A DNA stretch of 64,000 nucleotides from an uncultured Eggerthellaceae bacterium (GTDB taxonomy: Bacteria; Actinomycetota; Coriobacteriia; Coriobacteriales; Eggerthellaceae), in assembly GCA_910584145.1 (NCBI GenBank), contig CAJTXX010000003.1, positions 1 through 64,000 on the forward strand. Direction: 5' to 3'. A model generated the notes under the pieces. It was not told the origin of the DNA. It made no database searches and saw nothing but the letters and a program-made list of their open reading frames with translations. Shown in pieces: positions 43,783 through 51,614 of this stretch. The first letter of the stretch is position 1. Each line of letters opens with the position of its first letter. Position numbers and translations under genes: made by a program.

Positions 43783-46700
43783 GGCGGGATGTTCCAGCCT
43801 CGATGCAGGCAGCCAACACTCCGTCTCATATCTTGAAAGCCATTCTCATCATCTCGCTCGTCTTAGGGCTTGTGCCTTTTGGCATGCTGGCCATGCCTGA
43901 GAAAGCATACGCATCCGACTATGCGTACCTCTCGGTCGGGGACAAGATCCCTTACGCCGGATGGACGACCACATGCTTCTCGGTATTCGGCAACGAAGCC
44001 TATTGCGGCGATCCCTCAAGCGACACGCCAGCCGCCGGCACCTACCGAGTTGAGGAGGTAACCGACGCTGCGCTCTTGGCCGGGTTGTGGTTCGGATATG
44101 GCGGCCCGGGATTCGACGCCTCCATGTGGCCGAGCAGCTGGTATGACGGCTCCGGTATGACGGCGAATCGCTATCGCGCCCTCACGCATATCGTGCTGTC
44201 GGATATTTATGCGCACAACGGTCACTACTCATATGGGCAATGCAACAGCAGCTTCGTGCGCTGGTGCCAAGACAACGTCATTGGCTTCTCCATTTCCAAT
44301 GGGGAGCTGGTCAACGAGAACGTCGTCAACGTCCGTATCAACTGGAATGCCTTTCTGCTGAACGGGGCAGGCGAGTCTTACGGCGACGTTCCTGCCGGAT
44401 TCAAAGGCTATCTGATGCACACCGGATCGCGCACGCAGGTCATCCTCGCGTTCGACTACCATCCCTATGGCTCACTGGAGATCCGCAAGGCATCCGCGAA
44501 CCCCGACATATCCACCGGGAACGATTGCTACACCCTGGAAGGCGCGGTCTACGGTCTCTATACCGATCCCGGATGCACGAACCTCATGCGAAGCATCACG
44601 ACCAACGTCGATGGCGTTGCGCGCGCAGACGAGGTGCCCATCGGCACCTACTACGTGAAAGAGATCTCGGCCCCGAGAGGCTATGCGCTGTCGTATGACG
44701 TGAGCAACGTAGCGATCGAGGCCGAGCAGACCACCTACCTTGGCACCGTCGACATCCCCCAGAACGACCCCGCCTACTTTTGCGTCCAAAAGTACGACGG
44801 CGAGCGCACCTACTTCGCGCACAATCTGCCGCAAGGCTCAGCCAGCCTCGGCGGTGCCGAGTACCGGCTCGACTACTACGACGGCTACTTCAGCACGCTC
44901 GCAGATGCTGAGCGCTCCGGTGACCCAACGCGCACTTGGATCGTGCGCACTGACGAGGATGGGTTCGCAGCGCTCGATCAGGACTACGTCGTCTCTGGTG
45001 GTTCTCTCTACACTGACACCCACGGCAATCCCACATTGCCCCTCGGCACGCTCGTGATCCGCGAGACCAAGGCGCCTGAGGGCTACCTTCTGGACAGCAG
45101 CACCGTCTATGTGCAGCAGATCACGCCCCAAGGCCACCTTGAGGCCGTCTACACCTATGTCACTCCGATCCACCCCGAACAGGTCATCCGCGGCGGCGTG
45201 TCCATTGAGAAGCGCGACATCGAGAGCGGCCTGCTCACGCCACTCGGTGGTGCTACGTTGGACAAGACCGAGTTCAAGATCACCAACCGCTCAGCCAATA
45301 CGGTCATCGTTGATGGCATAGACTATGCGCCGGGTGCCGTGGTCAAGACCATCTACACCGATGGCGCTGTCGCATCCACGGCTGCTGACTGCCTGCCCTA
45401 TGGCCATTACTCCATCCAGGAGACGTCACCCAGCACGGGCTATCTGCTGACGGATGTCACCGAGCGGTTCTTCGACATCGTCAACGACGGCGAGATCGTG
45501 AAGATCGAGGGCGACAAGGCACCTCATAACCAGGTGAAGCGCGGCGATGTGGAGCTCGTCAAGGTCCGCGAATCCGACCAGCGCCGCCTCGATGGCATTC
45601 CCTTCAGGATCACTTCGGAGACCACGGGCGAATCCCATGTGTTCGTCTCCGACGAGAATGGCGAGGCGAAGACCGAGGCAGCTTGGAACCCGCACACCCA
45701 GCGCACCAATGCCAACGATGATGCGGTGGCGGAGGACGGAACCGTTGACGAGTCGAAGTTGGATAGCGAGGCTGGCATCTGGTTCGGGCTGACCACCGAG
45801 GGCTGGACCGTGAAGGCAGACGATGCGCTCGGTGCGCTGCCCTACGACACCTACCAGATCGACGAGCTCGGCTGCTCCAAGAACGAGGGCCTTGAGCTCG
45901 TGAGCATGAAGCTGCGCGTCTCTCGCCACGCCTACCAGGTGGACCTGGGAAGCGTGGACAACCAGCCGAAGGGGCAGATCACCCTCTCGACCACTGCGCG
46001 TGATGGACATGACGGCGACAAGGCTCTGACGCTCGACCCCGAGGCAACGCTCATCGACCGCGTCGAGTACACGGGGCTCACCGTCGGCGCGACCTACACC
46101 ATGCAGGGCACGCTCATGGACAAGGCCACGGGCGAGCCGGTCAAGCGCGACGACGGCACGAGCGTTACCGCATCCAAGACCTTCAAAGCCGAAAGCGCCA
46201 GCGGCTACGTTGAGCTTGAGTTCGCCTTCGATGCCACCAAGCTCGCAGGCCATCCCACGGTCGCCTTCGAGGTGCTGGTGGACACGGCAACGGATGCTGC
46301 GGTTGCAGAGCATACCGACATCGAGGACTTCGATCAGACGGTCAACGTCAACGAGCCGAAGATCGGCACGACCGCCAAGGACGGCCTTGACGGGGACCAT
46401 GCCGTCATCGCAGACGGCAAGGCGAAGGTCGTGGACACCATCACCTACCGCGGCCTCATGGTCGGCAAGGAGTACACCGCCGAGGGCACCATCATGGCGG
46501 TCGGGTCTAACGGGGCAGAGCCCCTCAAGGACGCTGATGGCAATCCGGTCACCGCGTCCGTGACATTCACACCCGAGGATGCCAATGGCAACATCGACGT
46601 CACCTTCGAGTTCGACGCCTCTCTGCTTGCCGGCATGAAGCTCGTCGCCTTCGAGAAGGTGCTTCGCGCTGGTGCCGTCATCGCCGACCACGAGGACCCT

Positions 46701-47840
46701 GACGATCCCTCGCAGACCGTGGATGTGGTCGCGCCTGAGATCGGGACGTATGCGTTCGATGAGGTAGATGGCGACAAGGATGTCGTGGCAGACGTCTCAT
46801 CGAAGGTCGTTGACAAGGTGTCCTATCAGAACCTCGTTCCCGGCAGGAGCTACGTCACCTATGGCATCGTGTTCGAGAAAGGGGGCATGCCCGCTGTCGC
46901 GTCTGAGGATGAGGTCTCCGAAGAGGATGTCCGCTGGCTCTACGAGCAGGCTGCAGAAGCGCTCGGCTACCAGAGCGCAGATGAGGCAGGCGAGCTTTCC
47001 GCGCTCCCACGAACGCTGGATGCGGGTCGCCTTGAGGCGTTGCTCAAGTCGGCCGAGAGCGCATCCTGGCTCGTTTGGGGCAAGAGCGAGTTCACCCCCG
47101 ATGCCCAGAGCGGTAGCACCGACGTGCCCTTCGAGTTCGACAGCCGCAAGCTCGCTGGCAAGGAGCTGGTGGTGCTTGAGGTGCTGATAGACCTCGATGA
47201 CGATGAGGCCAAGCTCGTCGCAGACCATGTTGAACTGGAGAGCGTTGACCAATCCTTCGACGTGGTTGCGAGCAGCATCGGGACGCTCGCGAGAGACAAG
47301 TCTGACGGGGACCACTCCGCCTTGGCATGCAAGGATGCCGTCATCGTGGACACCGTGAGCTACGCGAACTTGATCCCCGGGCTTGAGTACGAGCTTTCCG
47401 GCGTTCTCATGGACAAGGCCAAGGGCAAGGAGCTCATGATCGGCGACAAGCCGGTCAAGTCCAGCATCCGCTTCACGCCCAACGCATCTGCAGGCGAGGT
47501 CGAGGTTGAGTTCTCATTCGATTCCACGGGCATAGAGGATCACGACCTCGTGGTCTTCGAATACCTCGCCAAAGACGACGTTCCCGTTGCGGAGCATACG
47601 GACATCAACGACGAGGCGCAGAGCGTGCATGTGACCGATGCGGAGCTCACGCACACCAGGACCGGCTTCTACGACAAGACCGGCGTCGACCAACGCGCCC
47701 TCTTCGCGCTGATCGCCGTTTTGCTGGTCGGCGGAGCCATCGCAGGTTGCTACGGCCTTCGCAAGCTCATGGCCAAGCGCTCGGACGAAAGCGACGACAG
47801 CGCAGCCGAACCCGAGGAATCACCCAAGGAAGACGAATAA
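43779..47840 (+). CDS. large surface adhesin with Cna-B and T-Q ester (VaFE) repeats
   Basis: A 1,353-residue surface protein. A signal peptide ends near AYA-SD (about 46). Residues 47-230 resemble a Cys-Gln thioester domain (AYCGDP; YRALTHIVLSDIY), but the Gln of the TQ motif is His. Four Cna-B-like modules follow to about 735 (for example YYVKEISAPRGYAL, LVIRETKAPEGYLLD, YSIQETSPSTGYLL). Four T-Q ester domains with VaFE motifs follow: about 735-855, 860-985, 985-1165 and 1165-1285; each has its Thr (IGTTAKDG type) and Gln (DQTVNV type). The protein ends with YDKTGVDQ, a hydrophobic helix, basic residues and an acidic tail. It probably attaches donor to recipient during conjugation. The anchoring motif is not LPXTG. 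Confidence 0.9.
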   Translation: MRRDVPASMQAANTPSHILKAILIISLVLGLVPFGMLAMPEKAYASDYAYLSVGDKIPYAGWTTTCFSVFGNEAYCGDPSSDTPAAGTYRVEEVTDAALLAGLWFGYGGPGFDASMWPSSWYDGSGMTANRYRALTHIVLSDIYAHNGHYSYGQCNSSFVRWCQDNVIGFSISNGELVNENVVNVRINWNAFLLNGAGESYGDVPAGFKGYLMHTGSRTQVILAFDYHPYGSLEIRKASANPDISTGNDCYTLEGAVYGLYTDPGCTNLMRSITTNVDGVARADEVPIGTYYVKEISAPRGYALSYDVSNVAIEAEQTTYLGTVDIPQNDPAYFCVQKYDGERTYFAHNLPQGSASLGGAEYRLDYYDGYFSTLADAERSGDPTRTWIVRTDEDGFAALDQDYVVSGGSLYTDTHGNPTLPLGTLVIRETKAPEGYLLDSSTVYVQQITPQGHLEAVYTYVTPIHPEQVIRGGVSIEKRDIESGLLTPLGGATLDKTEFKITNRSANTVIVDGIDYAPGAVVKTIYTDGAVASTAADCLPYGHYSIQETSPSTGYLLTDVTERFFDIVNDGEIVKIEGDKAPHNQVKRGDVELVKVRESDQRRLDGIPFRITSETTGESHVFVSDENGEAKTEAAWNPHTQRTNANDDAVAEDGTVDESKLDSEAGIWFGLTTEGWTVKADDALGALPYDTYQIDELGCSKNEGLELVSMKLRVSRHAYQVDLGSVDNQPKGQITLSTTARDGHDGDKALTLDPEATLIDRVEYTGLTVGATYTMQGTLMDKATGEPVKRDDGTSVTASKTFKAESASGYVELEFAFDATKLAGHPTVAFEVLVDTATDAAVAEHTDIEDFDQTVNVNEPKIGTTAKDGLDGDHAVIADGKAKVVDTITYRGLMVGKEYTAEGTIMAVGSNGAEPLKDADGNPVTASVTFTPEDANGNIDVTFEFDASLLAGMKLVAFEKVLRAGAVIADHEDPDDPSQTVDVVAPEIGTYAFDEVDGDKDVVADVSSKVVDKVSYQNLVPGRSYVTYGIVFEKGGMPAVASEDEVSEEDVRWLYEQAAEALGYQSADEAGELSALPRTLDAGRLEALLKSAESASWLVWGKSEFTPDAQSGSTDVPFEFDSRKLAGKELVVLEVLIDLDDDEAKLVADHVELESVDQSFDVVASSIGTLARDKSDGDHSALACKDAVIVDTVSYANLIPGLEYELSGVLMDKAKGKELMIGDKPVKSSIRFTPNASAGEVEVEFSFDSTGIEDHDLVVFEYLAKDDVPVAEHTDINDEAQSVHVTDAELTHTRTGFYDKTGVDQRALFALIAVLLVGGAIAGCYGLRKLMAKRSDESDDSAAEPEESPKEDE

Positions 47841-47901
47841 GCATCGTGAGGCCCTTCGCTCGCGCGCGGGGCCTCGCCTCATCGAACAAAGCGAGGAACA
47901 A

Positions 47902-48447
47902 GTGAATCAGAACGACCAAGGGGTCTTGGCCCCCGAAGAAGTCATGCCCGCCTTTGTGCCGGGCGAGACCCAAGCGGGCAAGAAGGGATGGCGCGACCGC
48001 ATGCCCATAGCAGTGGCATCCTGTGCCGTGGCGCTCTCGATCGCGTGCTGCCTATGCTGTGCGTTCGCGCCTCTTGGCAGCCCGTCCGAGAACGGGGATC
48101 CTGGTGCCTCAACCCCACAGAGCGCCGCGGGCACCCATGAGCATGATTGGGCGATCGATTACGAGACGGTCCACCATGATGCCCAGACGCACGAGGAGAT
48201 CGTACAACCGGTCTACGAAACCGTCATCACCAATCACAGTGTATGCAACGAATGCAACGAGCTGATCGACGGGCGTGCTGCAGAGCATATCGTCATCACG
48301 GGCCACAGCGGGTACTCCACGAACGTCCCCGTTGAGGAGACTCGGAAGGTGGCCGATGGGCGAATTGACGTCATCGAGGACAGCCCTGAATACGACGAGC
48401 TCGTAGCCACGGGCCGTACCTGCACCATCTGCGGGAGGACGTCCTGA
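47902..48447 (+). CDS. membrane-anchored protein with Cys-pair zinc-ribbon-like domain
   Basis: A 181-residue protein starting with GTG (GAGGAAC upstream). One hydrophobic helix (about 36-55) is followed by a Ser/Gly/Pro linker and an extracytoplasmic domain that starts with HEHDW, has VCNEC in the middle and ends with TCTICG. The two Cys pairs and several His residues suggest a metal site. The lipoprotein at 50,639 has the same plan. The stop overlaps the sortase start (TGATG), so it may be a sortase partner or substrate. Confidence 0.7.
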   Translation: MNQNDQGVLAPEEVMPAFVPGETQAGKKGWRDRMPIAVASCAVALSIACCLCCAFAPLGSPSENGDPGASTPQSAAGTHEHDWAIDYETVHHDAQTHEEIVQPVYETVITNHSVCNECNELIDGRAAEHIVITGHSGYSTNVPVEETRKVADGRIDVIEDSPEYDELVATGRTCTICGRTS

Positions 48448-49223
48448 TGTCCGCAAGGAAGCGCTTGATAGCGGGAGCGGCATTCTTCATGGGTGCCGCT
48501 CTCATCGCTGGAGCGATATGGATCTACGCTGACATGCAAAGACAGCTCGATGACGCCACGCCCGAACCGAGCCCGGTCACCATGACCAAACCCTATCCGA
48601 ATGGGTTCCCGATGGTGGATTGGGAGTTTTGGGAGAGCATCAACCCTGACATCATCGGATGGGTCACCATACCGGAGACCTCCATCGACCTTCCCATCGT
48701 TCAAGGGCCTGCGGAGGATCCGGATTACTACCTCTCCCATGACATCTACAAAAACCCCAACGCAAATGGCTGTCCTTACCTAGACGCCGAATGCGCGGAG
48801 ATGGGCCTCCTGTCGCGCAACTGCGTCATCTTCGCGCACCATTCATCGAACGGGGCGATGTTCTCCGACCTTGCGAAGTACTCAGACCTGGAGTTCGCCA
48901 ACGAGCATCCGAGGATCTTGCTGCAGACGCCAGAATGGAGGGCCACGCTCATGCCGCGCATGGTGGACGTCGTGAACGCCTCCAAGGAGCCGAAGCAAGT
49001 CATCTTCGAGGATGATGCGGAGTTCGATTCGTGGTGGCAGGAGAAGCGCTCAGATGTCACGCTGGACATTGACGCAGCCGAGACGCCGGCAAGGGCCTAC
49101 TCATTCGTCACGTGCTCCTACAACACGTGGAAGAACGAGCGCACCATCGTCTACGCATCCAAGCGCGGCTGGACCGTCTGGCCAGAGGCCAACCCTCCGG
49201 AGGTCAGCGAAGCTGTCGGATGA
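48447..49223 (+). CDS. class B sortase (ICE-encoded)
   Basis: A 258-residue sortase: N-terminal membrane helix (about residues 8-28), the class B segment GWVTIPETSIDLPIVQG, catalytic His in IFAHHSSNGAMF (about residue 132), Cys in YSFVTCSYNTW (about 218) with the Arg of KNERTIVYA. It probably joins the adjacent adhesin to the wall or to other subunits. It lies downstream of the adhesin and the Cys-pair protein, with the ATG overlapping the latter's stop. It converges with and overlaps abiEii by 20 nt. Confidence 0.92.
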   Translation: MSARKRLIAGAAFFMGAALIAGAIWIYADMQRQLDDATPEPSPVTMTKPYPNGFPMVDWEFWESINPDIIGWVTIPETSIDLPIVQGPAEDPDYYLSHDIYKNPNANGCPYLDAECAEMGLLSRNCVIFAHHSSNGAMFSDLAKYSDLEFANEHPRILLQTPEWRATLMPRMVDVVNASKEPKQVIFEDDAEFDSWWQEKRSDVTLDIDAAETPARAYSFVTCSYNTWKNERTIVYASKRGWTVWPEANPPEVSEAVG

Positions 49224-50010
49224 AGCGGGGGAGCCACGCGGCGATGTCCACGGGCTTCGTATCCGTCCAGGACCTCGAAGACGTCTTCATGCGCATTTGG
49301 AAGGACTTGTTGCTGAGAGTATGGCTTGCCCTGTCTGCGATGCCGTCCAAGTCCGCATCCCACATATCCTCGTCCTCGACGATCAGAAGCTCGATGTAGT
49401 GCAATAGGAGGGCGCGATCGAGCGAGTCCATGTGGCCGATGTAATACATATCGTGGAGGTCCCTGTACCGCGTTGACCTTATCCCATGGAGCAGGAGGCT
49501 CTTCAGCTTCTCAGCGAACATCTGCTCCTTCGAGTTCGCCAGCAGGGACACGCCGTCGTCGTTTTGGGCGATGTCGAACCAGCGCTCCTCTTGCTCCAGG
49601 TCCAGCTTCGCATGAACGCCAAGGTCGAGCTTCGTGCTGAAGGTTGCGGCACCGTCGTTGATCTCAAGATGGACGCGCTTTCCCTTGTAGTCCTGCTGGG
49701 AGAGCTCTTCGATGCGTCCCTTGATCCTTATCTCGATCTCGTCATCGACGCTAGAAAGGGCGCTGATGAAGCGCCTTATCGCATCATCGGAGATCGAGTA
49801 GCTGATGAAGTCGAGGTCTATGTCCTGTGTCGCCCGTCTTTGGTTGCCGGAGATCGCGCACATGAGAACGCCGCCCTTGATCGCGACGTTCCTGCTCATA
49901 GGCGACCTGGAGATCCTATCCAAGACGACATCCTGGCATGCGCGGGCTGTCGCGTTCAGCTCGCTGTACCCAGCACTCTCGTATTTCCGTCTGATCTTGC
50001 TCAGATCCAT
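49204..50010 (-). CDS. abiEii: AbiEii-type nucleotidyltransferase toxin
   Basis: AbiEii toxins are nucleotidyltransferases of the type IV toxin-antitoxin AbiE system, which gives abortive infection and stabilises mobile elements. The motif GG(V)LM followed by TQDIDLDF (the GS-x-DxD type catalytic site) is visible near residues 46-68, then the family segment ANSKEQMFAEKLKSLLLHG and a helical C-terminal half. The 268-residue length is typical. The start overlaps the antitoxin stop (ATGA). Confidence 0.9.
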   Translation of the reverse strand: MDLSKIRRKYESAGYSELNATARACQDVVLDRISRSPMSRNVAIKGGVLMCAISGNQRRATQDIDLDFISYSISDDAIRRFISALSSVDDEIEIRIKGRIEELSQQDYKGKRVHLEINDGAATFSTKLDLGVHAKLDLEQEERWFDIAQNDDGVSLLANSKEQMFAEKLKSLLLHGIRSTRYRDLHDMYYIGHMDSLDRALLLHYIELLIVEDEDMWDADLDGIADRASHTLSNKSFQMRMKTSSRSWTDTKPVDIAAWLPRFIRQLR

Positions 50011-50552
50011 CAGAACACCTCTTCAAGCACGCGATTGAGATATGACCCACCCCGAGGGATGCGCTTCGCATATTCCTCCAGTTTGTACATATCCAATCTG
50101 TCTGCAAGTCTGCGATACGAGCCCACTGCCTCGCGGTAGATGTCATAGGGCAGCTTGTTACGCGACCTCATGAGCTCAAGGAGCATCCTTTCGAGATCGA
50201 AGACACGCACCTCCGCACCGTCATGGATGGCGGTGGTCGTACCAACCTGCAGCCAATCTTCAGGGATGTAGCTTGGGCGGATCGCAGGATTCGTGATCTT
50301 GGTCCCACCGCGCTTCGTAGCCACGTCTATGCGTTCTGGCGGAAGATCTATCAGGCCGTGGAGATACAGCGCCGTCGGTCCCGTTACGACCGCGCCGGGG
50401 TAGAGCTTGGCGAGAGAACCCAAGAAGCTGTCAGATGCCTCGGTCGCATAGAGGCTCCTGCCAAGGCGTCGGATCTCGCCTGTCTTGATAGCTTGCCGCA
50501 AGCCGTATTGGCCACCGCTTTGGGCAATAGCTTCTTTGTACGTGAGCAGCAT
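50010..50552 (-). CDS. abiEi: AbiEi antitoxin
   Basis: A 180-residue antitoxin with an N-terminal winged-helix region (YKEAIAQSGGQYGLRQAIKTGEIRRLGRSLYA) followed by the antitoxin domain (VTGPTALYLHGL, VFDLERMLLELMRSRNKLP). AbiEi binds inverted repeats in its own promoter and represses the operon; a matching 13-bp inverted repeat lies just upstream. It is co-transcribed with the toxin. Confidence 0.9.
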   Translation of the reverse strand: MLLTYKEAIAQSGGQYGLRQAIKTGEIRRLGRSLYATEASDSFLGSLAKLYPGAVVTGPTALYLHGLIDLPPERIDVATKRGGTKITNPAIRPSYIPEDWLQVGTTTAIHDGAEVRVFDLERMLLELMRSRNKLPYDIYREAVGSYRRLADRLDMYKLEEYAKRIPRGGSYLNRVLEEVF

Positions 50553-50569
50553 GGAGGTGTCCTAAATAC

Positions 50570-50607
50570 ATAACCGCCTACATATGCAGCTTATTGTAGG
50601 CGGTTAT
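50570..50607 (-). promoter_or_regulatory. inverted repeat operator of abiE
   Basis: ATAACCGCCTACA (50570-50582) and TGTAGGCGGTTAT (50595-50607) are perfect 13-nt inverted repeats with a 12-nt spacer, 18 nt upstream of abiEi. This is where the AbiEi antitoxin is expected to bind. Confidence 0.8.
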
Positions 50608-50638
50608 GGACATTCGAGCAAGATTGCGTGCGTCGCTT

Positions 50639-51307
50639 TCACTTAGTTGCGCCGCAGGGGCACTTGTAGCCAGTGATCTCGTACTCGATGTGCGTCTGTG
50701 TGGGATGGCTGATGGTGCCACATGGGACCTTCTTGGGATAAGAGTACGTGCCGCCGCCTTCTCCAGCTAGCGTATGCGCTTTGCCGTGTTGGAGGATGCT
50801 GCGTCCCTGCTTGTCGCCATTCGTGATGTCCTCGCCGCAAGCGCTGCACATGACGCGCTCTTCGGTTCTGTATTGCGTCTCGGTGTATGCGCCGACGTCG
50901 ATCACCTCACGAGGCCCCTTGACCGGCACCCAAGAGTGCTTGTGCTCCCCGGAAGGCGCAGACTGGATAGCCGGTGTAGAGTTGGCAGCATTGCCGCCAT
51001 GGGCAACAGGCGTTGGCACGCCTGCAGCCTCAGCAGCCGCTTGGGACTCACCGTGTGTGGAGGCATCTTCGGATGCCTCCACGGCCTCATCTTCAACGAG
51101 AGCTTCGGCTTCATCGCCTGGCCCCCAATCGGCCGTCCCTTCATCGTTCGAGCTGCCGGTGACCTCCTCAACAGGAGCAGGCTTCCCCTCTTCGATGGCA
51201 CCGGCCTTCTGCATGGCGCAAGCCGTCAGGGAGCCAAGCACGAGAACTGCAAGGATCGCAGCAACAACGACCAATGCCTTCCTATCCGTCTTCTTCAGCG
51301 TTTTCAT
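50639..51307 (-). CDS. lipoprotein with Cys-pair zinc-ribbon-like domain
   Basis: A 222-residue exported protein. The signal sequence ends in lipobox LTAC (about residue 30). A long acidic, low-complexity linker follows (rich in Glu, Ala, Asp), then a C-terminal domain beginning HKHSW with MCSACGEDI and ending YKCPCGATK. The plan (anchor, linker, HxHxW, two Cys pairs) is the same as in the protein at 47,902. Its 5' end overlaps the relB-like gene, so the two are co-transcribed. AAAGGAG precedes the ATG. Function unknown. Confidence 0.7.
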   Translation of the reverse strand: MKTLKKTDRKALVVVAAILAVLVLGSLTACAMQKAGAIEEGKPAPVEEVTGSSNDEGTADWGPGDEAEALVEDEAVEASEDASTHGESQAAAEAAGVPTPVAHGGNAANSTPAIQSAPSGEHKHSWVPVKGPREVIDVGAYTETQYRTEERVMCSACGEDITNGDKQGRSILQHGKAHTLAGEGGGTYSYPKKVPCGTISHPTQTHIEYEITGYKCPCGATK

Positions 51308-51539
51308 CCTTATCAACTCCTTTGCATACTGAGAGCTCTGGTAACTGCACAAGAGCGTAGACGCAGCCTTCTTTGGCCCTGTCAGCAGTGATGGGGAATG
51401 GGATAGCGCGTTCCCTGATGGCTGCCTTCAGGAACATTTCGACGCCACCCGAAAGCGAGATGCCCATTTCAGCGAGGACTTGCTGCGCCTCTTCCTTGAT
51501 CGTGCTATCTAACGTGATCGTGAACCTATCTTTAGCCAA
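51282..51539 (-). CDS. RelB/DinJ-family antitoxin-like protein (no adjacent toxin)
   Basis: An 85-residue protein; TTG at 51539 is taken as start because MAKDRFTITLDSTIKEEAQQ is the family N-terminus and GAGGAGG lies upstream. The ribbon-helix-helix region continues through VLAEMGISLSGGVEMFLKAAIRERAIPF, typical of RelB/DinJ. The usual toxin partner (YafQ/RelE) is absent; instead the gene overlaps a lipoprotein gene by 26 nt. It is preceded by TATGTATA repeats that probably form its operator. Confidence 0.82.
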   Translation of the reverse strand: MAKDRFTITLDSTIKEEAQQVLAEMGISLSGGVEMFLKAAIRERAIPFPITADRAKEGCVYALVQLPELSVCKGVDKDENAEEDG

Positions 51540-51557
51540 AGCAGTTCGCCTCCTCTG

Positions 51558-51591
51558 TAGTATGTATAAAGTATGTATTATATACATACTT
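51558..51591 (-). promoter_or_regulatory. TATGTATA repeats, candidate operator of the relB-like gene
   Basis: AAGTATGTAT (51569-51578) and ATACATACTT (51582-51591) form a 10-bp palindrome, with a third direct TATGTATA half-site at 51561-51568. RelB-type antitoxins repress their own promoters at such repeats. Confidence 0.65.
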
Positions 51592-51614
51592 ATGTCAAGA
51601 GCGGCAGAAGCTGG

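Noticed and set aside
47660..47780. LPXTG sorting signal in the adhesin
   Set aside because: The C-terminal segment reads YDKTG before the hydrophobic helix; no LPXTG is present and the cytoplasmic tail is longer than usual.
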